From: Bryobacteraceae bacterium
Lineage (GTDB): Bacteria; Acidobacteriota; Terriglobia; Bryobacterales; Bryobacteraceae
NCBI GenBank assembly: GCA_023384675.1
Contig: JAHDVK010000022.1
Span: 1-64,000, forward strand
Length of the DNA stretch: 64,000 nt
Reading direction: 5' to 3'
Part shown: positions 1 to 8,417 of the stretch, piece after piece
Position numbering within the stretch: the first letter of the stretch is position 1
How the letters are laid out: each line of letters begins with the position of its first letter
Position numbers and translations under genes: made by a program
The notes under the pieces: model-generated
Databases searched by the model: none
What the model saw: only the letters and a program-made list of their open reading frames with translations
What the model was told of the DNA's origin: nothing

Positions 1-1
1 C

Positions 2-235
2 GATGCCGAGTTCGACCGGGTTGCCTCGGCATTTCGCGTTGTCTCCAGGCGCCAGGGCGCTGTGAAGCGCGCGCGCACGGAGGCCATCATCGCCATTCTC
101 GAAGAGAAGCGCGCCGCAGTGATGGCCCACGACCAGGCTGGCTATTTCATTCAGAACTGGCAGGAAATTAGCGATCAGGTCCGCCGGTCGATCTACGACG
201 ACCCTCGCTTCCTCGCCATCCGGAATCAGATTTGA
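2..235 (+). CDS. Hypothetical protein, C-terminal fragment (5' end outside window)
   Basis: The window opens inside this reading frame. The visible 77 residues run from DAEFDRVASAF to RFLAIRNQI, then TGA. The fragment is helical and charged (many Arg/Lys/Glu) with no signal peptide, membrane segment or recognisable catalytic motif. It lies 7 nt upstream of the next small gene on the same strand, so the first three genes look like one transcript. I do not recognise the family. Confidence 0.55.
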   Translation, partial: DAEFDRVASAFRVVSRRQGAVKRARTEAIIAILEEKRAAVMAHDQAGYFIQNWQEISDQVRRSIYDDPRFLAIRNQI

Positions 236-242
236 GGACACA

Positions 243-470
243 GTGAAAGACAGAACTGCCAAGCGGCACAAACGCCAGGTGGCCCGCGCAAAGGCACGCG
301 TGACGCTTTCGAGTCCGGACCTGAGAACCCCGGAGGAACAAAAGGCCGCCACCGAGGCGGCCCGCCCCGCCGGCGGTTGGCGCCAAGGACAGAGTCTGCA
401 CTACTCGCCACCAGCCAGGAAAGCCGCCGCAACTCGCGGCGCGGCAAACAAAACAACGGGAGAGGGCTAA
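243..470 (+). CDS. Small basic hypothetical protein
   Basis: 75 residues from a GTG start, preceded at 6-9 nt by GAGGA, a good Shine-Dalgarno that also spans the upstream stop codon. The N-terminus (KDRTAKRHKRQVARAKARV) is very basic and the rest is low-complexity and Ala-rich, so it may bind nucleic acid, but nothing proves that. It sits 7 nt after one gene and 4 nt before the next. Function unknown; tight spacing and the RBS are the main arguments that it is real. Confidence 0.55.
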   Translation: MKDRTAKRHKRQVARAKARVTLSSPDLRTPEEQKAATEAARPAGGWRQGQSLHYSPPARKAAATRGAANKTTGEG

Positions 471-474
471 TCCG

Positions 475-666
475 ATGTTCCATGCATTCTTCGGCCTCTT
501 CGCCAAACAATGTCCGCACTGCAAGTCGATCGATTTCAGAGGCGTCGGCGTCCGCAACTTCCTGGAACATGCGTTCCACTGGATGCTCAGTCCCTATCGT
601 TGCGACCTGTGCGGCCACCACTTCTTCCTCCTTCGCTGGCGAGCTCCCGCTGAAGGAACTGTGTAA
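475..666 (+). CDS. Small zinc-ribbon-like protein
   Basis: 63 residues with two CxxC knuckles, CPHC (residues 13-16) and CDLC (43-46), the second followed by GHHFFLLRW. Four cysteines spaced this way form a typical zinc ribbon. The aromatic stretch NFLEHAFHWMLSPYR between the knuckles suggests a peripheral or protein-binding surface rather than an enzyme. A GGGAGAGGG stretch precedes the ATG. It is the last gene of the apparent three-gene operon. Function unknown. Confidence 0.7.
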   Translation: MFHAFFGLFAKQCPHCKSIDFRGVGVRNFLEHAFHWMLSPYRCDLCGHHFFLLRWRAPAEGTV

Positions 667-746
667 CCGAACCCTCGTTCTGATGCGATAGTCGTTCTCG
701 GGAATTGGGTCAGCGCCGATTCGGCGCGAATGTCAGCGGATACTGA

Positions 747-2864
747 TGCAAGGCTGCCAGGGACATCAAGCCGCAGAACATCATGCTCACGAGGGACGGC
801 GTGAAAGTTCTGGATTTCGGGCTGGCGAAGTCCGGAGCCAAGCCCGGCCCCACAGAGAGCACAGTGATGGGCACGCCGCAATACATGGCCCCCGAGCAGT
901 TCGAAGGCAAAGAAGCCGATGCCCGCAGCGACATCTGGGCCTTCGGCGCGGTGCTCTACGAGATGGTCACCGGCCGGAAGGCCTTCCAGGGCAAGACCTA
1001 ATCGAGCCTCCTCGGCGCGATCCTTTCGGCCGACCCACCGCCCATGGCGGCAACGCCCGTCACTCCGGCGTGGCTTGATCGGCTGGTTCGCCGCTGCCTC
1101 GCCAAAGACCCCGAAGACCGCTGGCAGTCGATGCGCGACATCGTACTCGAACTGAAGTCGCCGCCGGAGTCTGCTATCGCGGAAACTGCGAAGGCCGATC
1201 GGAGGCCCTGGATAGCGGCCGCGGTCCTCGCCCTCGCTGCGTTGGCCTGCGCGGTGGTTGCCTACCGCGTCACCCGGTCCAGCGATTTCCCGAAACAAGA
1301 GGCTCGCTTCACCATCCCGCTCCTGCCCGGCCAGGAGATCACCAGCTATCCCGCGATAACCCTGGACGGGCAGATGATCGCCTATGTCGCGCAACAGGGC
1401 GCCCAGGACACGCAACTCTACTTGCGGAATCTGAGTTCGTTCGATGCTCGACTCGTCACGGGTTCGAGCGGCGCCAAGCAGCCGTTCTTTTCGCCCGACG
1501 GCAAGTGGGTTGCGTTCTTTGCACAGGGGCACCTGCAGAAAGCTGAAGTTGCCGGCGGCGCCCCCATCCGCCTGGCCGAAGCCGCCTATCCCCAGGGCGG
1601 AACGTGGAACGAAGACAACACAATCATCTACACCACCTCGCTCGGATCCGGGTTGTGGCGCATTCCCGCGAACGGCGGAGCGCCGGAATCGCTCACCAAA
1701 CCCGACGGCGCCGCCAACGGGTACGCCCACATTTTTCCCATGGCCCTTCCCGGCGGACGCAACCTGCTGTTCGTCGTCTGGGGACAGAAGCAGGGCAACG
1801 CGGTCCTCTCTCTCGATTCCCGCCGGTGGGAGGTGGTGCTGCTGTCGACGACGTTCCGGTTTGGCTTGTTCGATCCGCTGGGCGGTTCGCGCGGCCGCCT
1901 GCTGGTGATCGATCAGAGCGCCGGTCTGATGACCGCCCCGTTTGACGCGGAGCATCCCGCGCGCACCAGCGCCGGATCGACAGTCCTTTCCAATGTCTAC
2001 TTCGAACTCGAAACCGAGACGCGCGGCTGGCTCGCGACCTCGCTCACCCGCACCGCGGTGTACGCGCCCGGAAATCCGGCCAAGACCTCACTCGTATGGG
2101 TGGACCGCGAGGGCAAGGCGGTGGTCCGGAATGCGTTATCGCTGTGGATCCACGATCTCGCGCGTGGTTCCCGCACGCCTCTGACTCCCGGCTACTCGAG
2201 CAATCTCCTGCCGGTGTGGAGCAAGGACGGCACGCGGGTCCTGTTCGGCTCGAATCGTGGCGGCACGTGGGATATCTACTCGCAGCCCGTTGACGGATCA
2301 AGGGCTGCGGAAGCCGTCCTCCAGGCTCCTTACGATCAGGTCCCATACCAGATCCTGCCCGATGGCACGCTGCTCTACCTTGAAATCAATCCTACGACCG
2401 GCCGCGACCTGTGGATCATGTCGCCGGACGGGAAGAAAACGCCGCTGCGCGTCACGCCCTTCAATGAAGGCGAGGGCCGCTTCTCACCGGGCCGGATTTC
2501 CGGCGCGGACACGAAGGGATGGATCGCCTACACGTCGGACGAGTCCGGGCGCCGGGAGGTCTACGTCCAGTCGTACCCGGAAGGCAAAGGTCGCACCGTG
2601 GTTTCGAGCGGCGGCGGCTCCCAGCCGCGGTGGTCGCCCGTTGGCGAGGAACTCTTCTATGTGACCGGCGATGCCGTTGTCGCAGCGGCGTTCCGTCCGG
2701 ACGGTTCGTTTGAGGCTCCGCGCCGCCTGTTTGACCGCTCGCGATTTCTGCTGAATGACTACCGTTTCCAGAATTACCATCCCTCGCCCGACGGCAAGCG
2801 GTTCCTCATGATCCGTCGGGATGAAGGCTCCATTCCGCGCCAACTCAATGTGATTCTGAACTGA
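747..2864 (+). pseudogene. Decayed Ser/Thr protein kinase with PD40/TolB-like beta-propeller domain
   Basis: The frame preserves the kinase C-lobe (RDIKPQN, DFG as [12 protein letters not shown] as [22 protein letters not shown]), a transmembrane helix (about 1210-1275) and a PD40/WD40-like propeller (SPDGKW, VWSKDGTRVLF, SPDGKRFLM). Three lesions are visible. The N-lobe with its Gly-loop and catalytic Lys is missing, with the break inside HRD. An in-frame TAA at 999-1001 interrupts the C-lobe. In the propeller, VDREGKA joins directly to RNALSLWIHDLARG, where homologues carry roughly another blade. The final Trp codon is TGA instead of TGG when compared with the second copy at 6355. Intact relatives are membrane sensor kinases. 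Confidence 0.8.
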
Positions 2865-3154
2865 TCCGGCACGGCGGAGCAGTAGCAGCCTGGTCGCGCC
2901 CCCACGGCAACTGCCTCCAATGGCGTCTCCGTGGGGAAGAGCTTCAGTGCGCCGATCGGGACCAGCCTTGATGCACCTGGCAGACCCAGTTACAGGGGCT
3001 GCGGCAGGTTTCTCTCTTGGCGGACGGACGGCAATCCGAGACACTCAGGGGAGTTAGAAAGTGTCCAACCGGACGCCCTTTTTCGATCACATTGTCGAAA
3101 GAAAGCGCCAGCAGGCTCAGGCAGGGTCGCTTCGGGGCCGTGTTGACTCACTGA
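2624..3154 (+). repeat. 531-bp direct repeat, copy A
   Basis: Matches 6094-6624 at a constant offset of 3470 bp. It covers the last ~80 codons of the kinase-PD40 gene plus ~270 bp of non-coding DNA. By hand count there are about 20 mismatches in 2631-2880 but none in the 274 bp 2881-3154. The non-coding half contains an inverted repeat CCCCACGG (2900-2907) / CCGTGGGG (2929-2936). This accounts for most of the gene-free stretch 2865-3312; the rest holds a 12-bp tandem repeat and the promoter of the next kinase. Confidence 0.9.
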
Positions 3155-3182
3155 TCGAGAATTGCTAATTGAGAATTAGTGT

Positions 3183-3206
3183 GGCCGATCAAGCGGCCGA
3201 TCAAGC
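3183..3206 (+). repeat. Tandem 12-bp direct repeat upstream of a kinase promoter
   Basis: GGCCGATCAAGC occurs twice in immediate succession (3183-3194, 3195-3206), followed by a degenerate third unit beginning CGGCCAAGCGG. The array ends about 10 nt before the -35 element of the kinase promoter. A palindrome CTAATT-gag-AATTAG lies just upstream (3165-3179). The arrangement resembles an activator or repressor binding region; no regulator is identified. Confidence 0.5.
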
Positions 3207-3217
3207 CGGCCAAGCGG

Positions 3218-3246
3218 TTGCGGCGGGGTGCGATTCTCCGTATACT
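3218..3246 (+). promoter_or_regulatory. Predicted sigma70-type promoter of the kinase-TPR gene
   Basis: TTGCGG (3218-3223), a 17-nt spacer and TATACT (3241-3246). Transcription would start near 3253, giving a ~60-nt leader before the ATG at 3313. Confidence 0.5.
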
Positions 3247-3312
3247 ACGAAGATCTCTTCATCGTCGGCTCTGGACTGATCTTCTTGCGGGCTCATTCGG
3301 GATTGCGAAACC

Positions 3313-5517
3313 ATGGCCGAAGACCGGACAATTGCTGACACGCGCGGGGCCGGGGACGGGTTGCCTGCGCGCGCCGGCAAGTACCGGATTACGGGCCGGG
3401 TGGGCGAAGGGGGCATGGGCGTGGTTTACCGCGCGGTGGACGAGGACTTGGGGCGCACCGTCGCGCTGAAGTTCATCCCCGAACACCTGGCGGGCGACAC
3501 GGCGGCCGGCCAGCGCTTTCTCAGGGAGGCGCGCGCCGCCTCCGCTCTCGACCACGTGAACATCGGGACCATCTTCGGAGTCGAGGAGATGGATGACCGC
3601 CGGCGCTTCATCGTCATGGCCTACTACGAAGGCCAGAACCTGAGCGCGCGGATCAGGGACGAATCCCGCCCGATGGCGGCGGCGGAGGCCATTGAGATCG
3701 CCATTCAGGTGGCACAGGGATTGAGCGAGGCGCATGCGCGGGCGGTGACGCACCGCGATATCAAGCCGTCGAACATCCTCATCACCACGCAGGGCGTCGT
3801 GAAAATCGTCGATTTCGGCTTGGCAAGCATGGGGGATGCCGGCCAGCTGACGCGGACGGGCGACCAATTGGGCACGCCCGCCTACATGTCTCCGGAGCAG
3901 GTGCTGGGCGCCGCCGCGGATCACCGGTCTGACATCTGGTCGCTCGGGGTGGTGATCTACGAGATGCTCACGGGGCGCCGGCTCTTCGCGTCCGATTCCG
4001 TGCCCGCGGTGCTATATCAGGTGGTGCACGGCGAACTGGAGGGGGTGAGGAGAATGGCTCCGGCTGTCCGGGCGGTCCTCGAGCGCGCTCTCGAGAGGGA
4101 TCCGGACCGGCGCTACCAGAGCATGGCGGAGTTTCTCCGCGCCCTGCGGGGATTGGAGGAACAGACCGCGGGCATGGGGCCGGCGCCCGGCGGCGACGAG
4201 ACGCTGGTTGCGCCGCAGCCTGCGGCGAGAGCCCGGAAGCGGCGCTTCAGCGGGAAGACGCTGGCCGCCGGGCTGGCGCTGATCGGGCTTGCCGCCGCGG
4301 GCGGGACTTTGTGGGTGCAGAGGCCGGCGGGCCCCGCCCGCCCCGCCGCGAACCCGGGATCGCAGACGCCGAGCGCCTACGAGAAGTACATGGAGGGGCT
4401 GGCCCTGCTGAAGCGGTGGGACAAGCAGGGGCATCTCGACAAAGCCATGAAGGCTTTTACGGACGCCACCGCGCTGGACCCGCGGTTCGCCTTGGCATTC
4501 GCGCGGCTGGCGGATGCTCAGCGGATCCGCTACGCGCTCACCCGCGACAGGTCGTGGCTCGATGCGGCGGTGAAGAACGCGGAGGAAGCCAACCGGCTGA
4601 ATCCGGAACTGTCGCCGGTGCAGGTGGCCCTGGGCCGCGTCCATGCGGCCCGCGGCAATGATGACCTGGCGCTCGCCGCGCTGGAGAAGGCTCTGCAGGC
4701 GGACGCGAACGACGCCGATGCGAATCAGGCGATCGCCCGCCATTACGAGAAGCTCGGGCGGCTCAAGGAAGCCGATGAGAGGTATGAGCGGGCGGTGGCG
4801 CTGGACCCCGACAATCTGGGCGCCCGCGATTCGTTCGCCAATTCCCTGTTTCGCCGGAACCGCTACGACGAAGCGATCACGCATTGGCAGGCGGTGATCC
4901 GGATTGCGCCGGACCATGCGCCGGCCCATGTGAACCTGGGTTCGGCGCTGAGCCAGCAGGGCCGGATCGCGGAATCCATCACGATCTTCGAGAAGGCGGC
5001 GGAATTGAATCCGGCCTACATGGCGTACAGCAATCTCGGCACCGCCTATTCGCGAGCGGCGCGGCACGAAGATGCGGTGAAGGCATTCCGGAAGGCGCTC
5101 GATATCGACGAATCGGACTCGATGGTGTGGGGCAACCTGGCGTCGGTCTATTCGTGGATGAAGGGCAAGGATGCGGAAGCGAAGGATGCCTTCGCCCGGG
5201 CCATCGGGCTGGCCGAGGCCGCGCGCCGGGACGATCCGCGCAACGCTTACCTGAACGCCGACCTGGCCGGCTACTATGCGAAGACCGGCCGGCCTGCGTT
5301 GGCGGACGAGCGCCTGAACACCGCCCTGACGCTGGCGCCGCAATCGGCGGAGATCCAAGTGGTGGCGGCGGAAGTCAACGAGATCCTTCAGCGGCGGGAG
5401 GCAGGGATCCGGCACGCGAAGAGAGCGCTGGAACTCGGGTTCGCCGCCGCGCGGCTGCAGCGGAACCAGGATCTCGCCGGGTTGATGAAGGACCCGCGGA
5501 TGCGCCCCGGGCAGTAG
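3313..5517 (+). CDS. Membrane Ser/Thr protein kinase with C-terminal TPR domain
   Basis: 734 residues. The N-terminal Hanks-type kinase is complete: Gly-loop GEGGMG 31-36, VALK Lys53, HRDIKPSN with Asp149, DFG 167-169, SPEQ at 193-196. A single transmembrane helix (about 310-335) follows, then about ten TPR units (355-700) that should lie outside the cytoplasm and act as a binding or scaffold region. It is a PknB-like sensor kinase; substrates are unknown. The gene lies between the two 531-bp repeats and has its own promoter. ATG 3313 begins just before the conserved kinase and has no strong RBS. High confidence on family, none on the signal sensed. Confidence 0.93.
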   Translation: MAEDRTIADTRGAGDGLPARAGKYRITGRVGEGGMGVVYRAVDEDLGRTVALKFIPEHLAGDTAAGQRFLREARAASALDHVNIGTIFGVEEMDDRRRFIVMAYYEGQNLSARIRDESRPMAAAEAIEIAIQVAQGLSEAHARAVTHRDIKPSNILITTQGVVKIVDFGLASMGDAGQLTRTGDQLGTPAYMSPEQVLGAAADHRSDIWSLGVVIYEMLTGRRLFASDSVPAVLYQVVHGELEGVRRMAPAVRAVLERALERDPDRRYQSMAEFLRALRGLEEQTAGMGPAPGGDETLVAPQPAARARKRRFSGKTLAAGLALIGLAAAGGTLWVQRPAGPARPAANPGSQTPSAYEKYMEGLALLKRWDKQGHLDKAMKAFTDATALDPRFALAFARLADAQRIRYALTRDRSWLDAAVKNAEEANRLNPELSPVQVALGRVHAARGNDDLALAALEKALQADANDADANQAIARHYEKLGRLKEADERYERAVALDPDNLGARDSFANSLFRRNRYDEAITHWQAVIRIAPDHAPAHVNLGSALSQQGRIAESITIFEKAAELNPAYMAYSNLGTAYSRAARHEDAVKAFRKALDIDESDSMVWGNLASVYSWMKGKDAEAKDAFARAIGLAEAARRDDPRNAYLNADLAGYYAKTGRPALADERLNTALTLAPQSAEIQVVAAEVNEILQRREAGIRHAKRALELGFAAARLQRNQDLAGLMKDPRMRPGQ

Positions 5518-5607
5518 CGGGGCCGCGAATACAGAGCAGACGAAGCGGTGCGCGTCTGTTCTGCGGGAAACGAGCGCCGATTCAGGACCGAAGAAAGGAA
5601 GTAGGAG

Positions 5608-5916
5608 ATGCCCACCAACCATCAGGTCAGCCTGCCCGCCACGGGGAACCCGGCCACGGCCGATGCCGCCCCTGGCGACACGATTACGTTTACGAACAAC
5701 ACGGGAGTCGAGATCACCGACTTCGCCACGTGGACGGACAACAACCCCGGAAAGAACAAGATCTTCTCCCCGATGCCCGGCCTGCAGACGATTGCCGTCG
5801 GCGGGTGTTGGACATCGCCCACAATCAACGGCTCCGCGCAGGGAGCGTACGAATATGCCTGGACCGGTCCCGGGATTGAAGCGTCGCCGAGAAGCGGCAC
5901 GATCGACGTGAGCTGA
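5608..5916 (+). CDS. Small hypothetical protein, possibly beta-sandwich
   Basis: 102 residues with PGDTITFTNNTGVEITDF, a beta-rich pattern like the first strands of cupredoxin folds, and a C-terminal GTIDVS strand. The usual copper set (His, Cys, His, Met) is not present: there is one Cys in GGCW and no His after residue 5, so copper binding is unlikely. GGAAG and AGGAG lie upstream of the ATG. It may be co-transcribed with the kinase, 90 nt upstream. No signal peptide. Confidence 0.6.
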   Translation: MPTNHQVSLPATGNPATADAAPGDTITFTNNTGVEITDFATWTDNNPGKNKIFSPMPGLQTIAVGGCWTSPTINGSAQGAYEYAWTGPGIEASPRSGTIDVS

Positions 5917-6040
5917 TTCCGGCGTCCGGCCGGGAATTCCTGGGGTTCCGGGGCAGCCGCCGGGACTCCAGGATTCGAGCAAGGCTCCAGGAGCGGCGCG
6001 CAGCGCGGCCTATTTGAGGATGAAGACTATTCGGGACTAA

Positions 6041-6084
6041 TCGGTGCCTGGACCCAATTCCCCTAACAAGGTTCCAGGCACCGA
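6041..6084. repeat. 12-bp perfect inverted repeat, REP-like
   Basis: TCGGTGCCTGGA (6041-6052) and its exact reverse complement (6073-6084) enclose a 20-nt AT-richer loop. It stands 10 bp before repeat copy B begins. GGTGCCTGG palindromes of this kind are often intergenic mobile repeats of REP/RAYT type, which is an inference here. No transposase is nearby. Confidence 0.55.
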
Positions 6085-6093
6085 ATACGGAGA

Positions 6094-6355
6094 GCCGCGG
6101 TCGTCGCCCGATGGCGAGGAACTCTTCTATGTGACCGGCGACGCCGTCGTGGCCGCGGCGTTCCGTCCGGACGGTTCGTTTGAGGCCCCGCGCCGCCTGT
6201 TTGACCGGTCGCGATTTCTGCTGAACGACTCCCGGTTCCAGAATTACCACCTCTCGCCCGACGGCCAGCGGTTCCTCATGATCCGGCGGGATGAAGGCTC
6301 CATTCCGCGCCAACTCAATGTGATTCTGAACTGGTCCGGCGCCACGGCGCAGTAG
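6094..6355 (+). pseudogene. Fragment of Ser/Thr kinase-PD40 gene (C-terminal end)
   Basis: An ~87-codon remnant (SSPDGEELFYVTGDAVVAAAF to LNVILNWSGATAQ) of the same family as the broken gene at 747-2864. No start or kinase domain is attached. It keeps the terminal Trp codon that is TGA in the other copy, and ends at TAG 6353-6355. It forms the coding half of repeat copy B. Confidence 0.8.
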
Positions 6356-6624
6356 CAGCCTGGTCGCGCCCCCACGGCAACTGCCTCCAATGGCGTCTCC
6401 GTGGGGAAGAGCTTCAGTGCGCCGATCGGGACCAGCCTTGATGCACCTGGCAGACCCAGTTACAGGGGCTGCGGCAGGTTTCTCTCTTGGCGGACGGACG
6501 GCAATCCGAGACACTCAGGGGAGTTAGAAAGTGTCCAACCGGACGCCCTTTTTCGATCACATTGTCGAAAGAAAGCGCCAGCAGGCTCAGGCAGGGTCGC
6601 TTCGGGGCCGTGTTGACTCACTGA
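6094..6624 (+). repeat. 531-bp direct repeat, copy B
   Basis: Second copy of 2624-3154. The non-coding part 6351-6624 is base-for-base identical to copy A and fills most of the gene-free stretch 6356-6720. Homology stops abruptly after the shared CACTGA. The kinase-TPR gene and the 102-residue gene lie between the two copies. Confidence 0.9.
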
Positions 6625-6649
6625 GCGAGAATTATTGATCGAGAAAAAT

Positions 6650-6678
6650 TTGCAACGACGGCGGTAGTTGTGTAGACT
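6650..6678 (+). promoter_or_regulatory. Predicted promoter for the 6721 gene
   Basis: TTGCAA (6650-6655), a 17-nt spacer and TAGACT (6673-6678), followed by an AGGAGGG ribosome-binding site at 6707-6713 and the ATG at 6721. The promoter lies just past repeat copy B. Confidence 0.5.
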
Positions 6679-6720
6679 CCTAGAACCTGGGAAGGACAAC
6701 AAATCACAGGAGGGAAGTGC

Positions 6721-6984
6721 ATGCCAAGAATCGTGTTCACTCACGCAGTCTCTGACCGAGCTCATTGGGCCAGCAAGCACGCCGAACGCGTCACGGCGTT
6801 CGCTGCTTGGGGGACGAACGTGATCGACCACTTGAGCGCCGACGGAAGCAACAATGTCGCTGTCAGCGTTGACGTGCATGACATGGAGGCGATGCAGAAG
6901 GCACTCAACTCGCCCGAGCTCGCCGCCGCCAAACAGGCCCATGGGGTCATCGAACCAGTAGCTGTCTTGATCGGCAATAGCTGA
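6721..6984 (+). CDS. Small protein, ABM-like (dimeric alpha-beta barrel) fold suspected
   Basis: 87 residues: MPRIVFTHAVSDRAHWASKHAERV, then NVIDHLSADGSNNVAVSVDVHDMEAMQKALNSPELAAAKQAHGV. The strand-helix-strand-strand-helix-strand order resembles small ferredoxin-like stress or antibiotic-monooxygenase-like proteins; no catalytic residues can be named. AGGAGGG precedes the ATG by 7 nt, one of the strongest RBSs in the window. The gene 42 nt downstream has a similar size and fold, so the two may be a unit. Confidence 0.7.
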   Translation: MPRIVFTHAVSDRAHWASKHAERVTAFAAWGTNVIDHLSADGSNNVAVSVDVHDMEAMQKALNSPELAAAKQAHGVIEPVAVLIGNS

Positions 6985-7026
6985 TCCTCGGGGGCTGTCT
7001 GCAAATCTGAGTAGCGAGGAGTATCC

Positions 7027-7293
7027 ATGAGATTCGTCATCCACTACACGCTTGGGAATGCGCAGCGGGATGCGGCTCAACGCCGATTCGCGGAAACCGG
7101 AGGCGCACCACCGGAAGGCGTTACCATGATCGAGCGTTACCATTGCGCTCAAGGACTGGAAGGATTTCTCATCTGCGAGTCGAACAGCGCAGCGGCGCTG
7201 GCCCAGTGGATGCAGAATTGGACGGACCTTTTGACGTTCCGAATCCTGCCAGTCGTCGATGACCAGACCTTGAGTCAGATCATCGGCGGTTAG
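7027..7293 (+). CDS. DUF3303-like small protein
   Basis: 88 residues. The pattern MRFVIHYT...RRFAETGGAPPEGVTMIERYHC...GFLICESNSAAALAQWMQNWTDLLTFRILPVV follows the DUF3303 layout: an N-terminal strand, 'APEG', a C/E strand and 'W..RW.DLV.F.VVPV' near the end. The family is of unknown function with a dimeric alpha-beta barrel shape. GAGGAG lies 8 nt upstream of the ATG. Probably co-transcribed with the preceding gene. Confidence 0.7.
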   Translation: MRFVIHYTLGNAQRDAAQRRFAETGGAPPEGVTMIERYHCAQGLEGFLICESNSAAALAQWMQNWTDLLTFRILPVVDDQTLSQIIGG

Positions 7294-7446
7294 CTTTCAG
7301 GAGGCGGCGGGAATGCCGGAGCGACGGCTTCAACGCTGGTTCCGCGCCCTATTGACGTCTGGCCCGCTGGAATCGGGGCAGCGGCTTGCAGGCGCGCTTG
7401 AGTGCCATGCCAACATCAGAACCGCGCCGGAGGAGGAGACGGAAGC

Positions 7447-8244
7447 ATGTTCGACACCGTTGAACTAAGCATTCAGCAGTTCGTGGGAGCCTGGCATTTG
7501 ATGTGCACCTCGGCTCCGGGACATTCCCGCGTATCCGCATCAGGCGTCGAGTACATCTTCGGCGGGGTGCCAATTCCATTCTTCAACGTAGCGATCCTCA
7601 CCGGGCGCGGGGTCTCCGGTCCATCCTTGCGTCAGTTGGGACAAGAGGTCTGCGACTGGGCGGCTCCAAAGGGCTTGCCGTACTTGCTGATCCTGACGCA
7701 TGAAGCACTCGAATCAGGTGTTGACGCGGGAGCCGAACTCGCTGCCAGCGGACTGGTACCGCTGATGCCCCTCACCGGGATGGTGGCTGGGCGGGTTGAT
7801 TCGTCCACGATGACACCCGCTGGCCTTCAATTGACCACGCCGGCCGACGACGCCGGCTGCGCTACGCTACTCGATGTCAATTCGGCCGCTTATGGAATTC
7901 CGCTTGATTCTGCGAAGCCCCTGATTGGCACATCCGCTTTTTGGAACGACAAGGTCCTGATCCTCGGGATTGCCGGAGGCCGGCCGGTTGCTTCCACCAC
8001 CGTTTTCGCTGTCGATGGCTACCGCTATGTCGCCCTCGTCGCCACGCAGCCAGGCGAGCAGCGCAAAGGCTACGCGGACGCAGTCATGCGGTGCGCGCTG
8101 GCGGAATCGGTGAAGCGCTATGGTGACAGCCCCACCGTGCTGCATGCAAGTGATGCTGGCCGGCCGGTCTATGAGCGAATGGGATACGCGCGCCTCGCCT
8201 CACACACCGCATACATCGAGCAGAAGTTCCTCGACAGTCAATAG
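7447..8244 (+). CDS. GNAT-family N-acetyltransferase
   Basis: 265 residues from ATG 7447, chosen because GGAGGAGGAGACGG lies right upstream; an earlier in-frame ATG (7402) has none. The C-terminal ~90 residues are a GNAT domain: VASTTVFAVDGYRYVALVATQPGEQRKGYADAVMR carries the acetyl-CoA-binding Q-R-K-G-Y-A loop, and SDAGRPVYERMGYARL is the closing motif. The N-terminal ~130 residues are not recognisable and may be a degenerate second GNAT lobe. The acceptor is unknown. Confidence 0.82.
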   Translation: MFDTVELSIQQFVGAWHLMCTSAPGHSRVSASGVEYIFGGVPIPFFNVAILTGRGVSGPSLRQLGQEVCDWAAPKGLPYLLILTHEALESGVDAGAELAASGLVPLMPLTGMVAGRVDSSTMTPAGLQLTTPADDAGCATLLDVNSAAYGIPLDSAKPLIGTSAFWNDKVLILGIAGGRPVASTTVFAVDGYRYVALVATQPGEQRKGYADAVMRCALAESVKRYGDSPTVLHASDAGRPVYERMGYARLASHTAYIEQKFLDSQ

Positions 8245-8417
8245 GCGCTCACGCGCGCCGGTGACGGGGCCCGCTTTTGGTGCTGGCCTGGCGAGGTCAC
8301 AACGCCGTCTCTTGCTCACTGCCACGATCACATCGGTGATATGTGGTAAGTTTGGCCGTTTACGGTTTGCCTTTGGCCGAGGTTAGGGTTCGGCTTCCCT
8401 GAGAGAGGGTATTCATC

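Noticed and set aside
2931-3146. 71-codon plus-strand frame in the repeat, identical in both copies
   Set aside because: No RBS, no motif; identity reflects the DNA repeat. A peptide cannot be excluded but is not supported.
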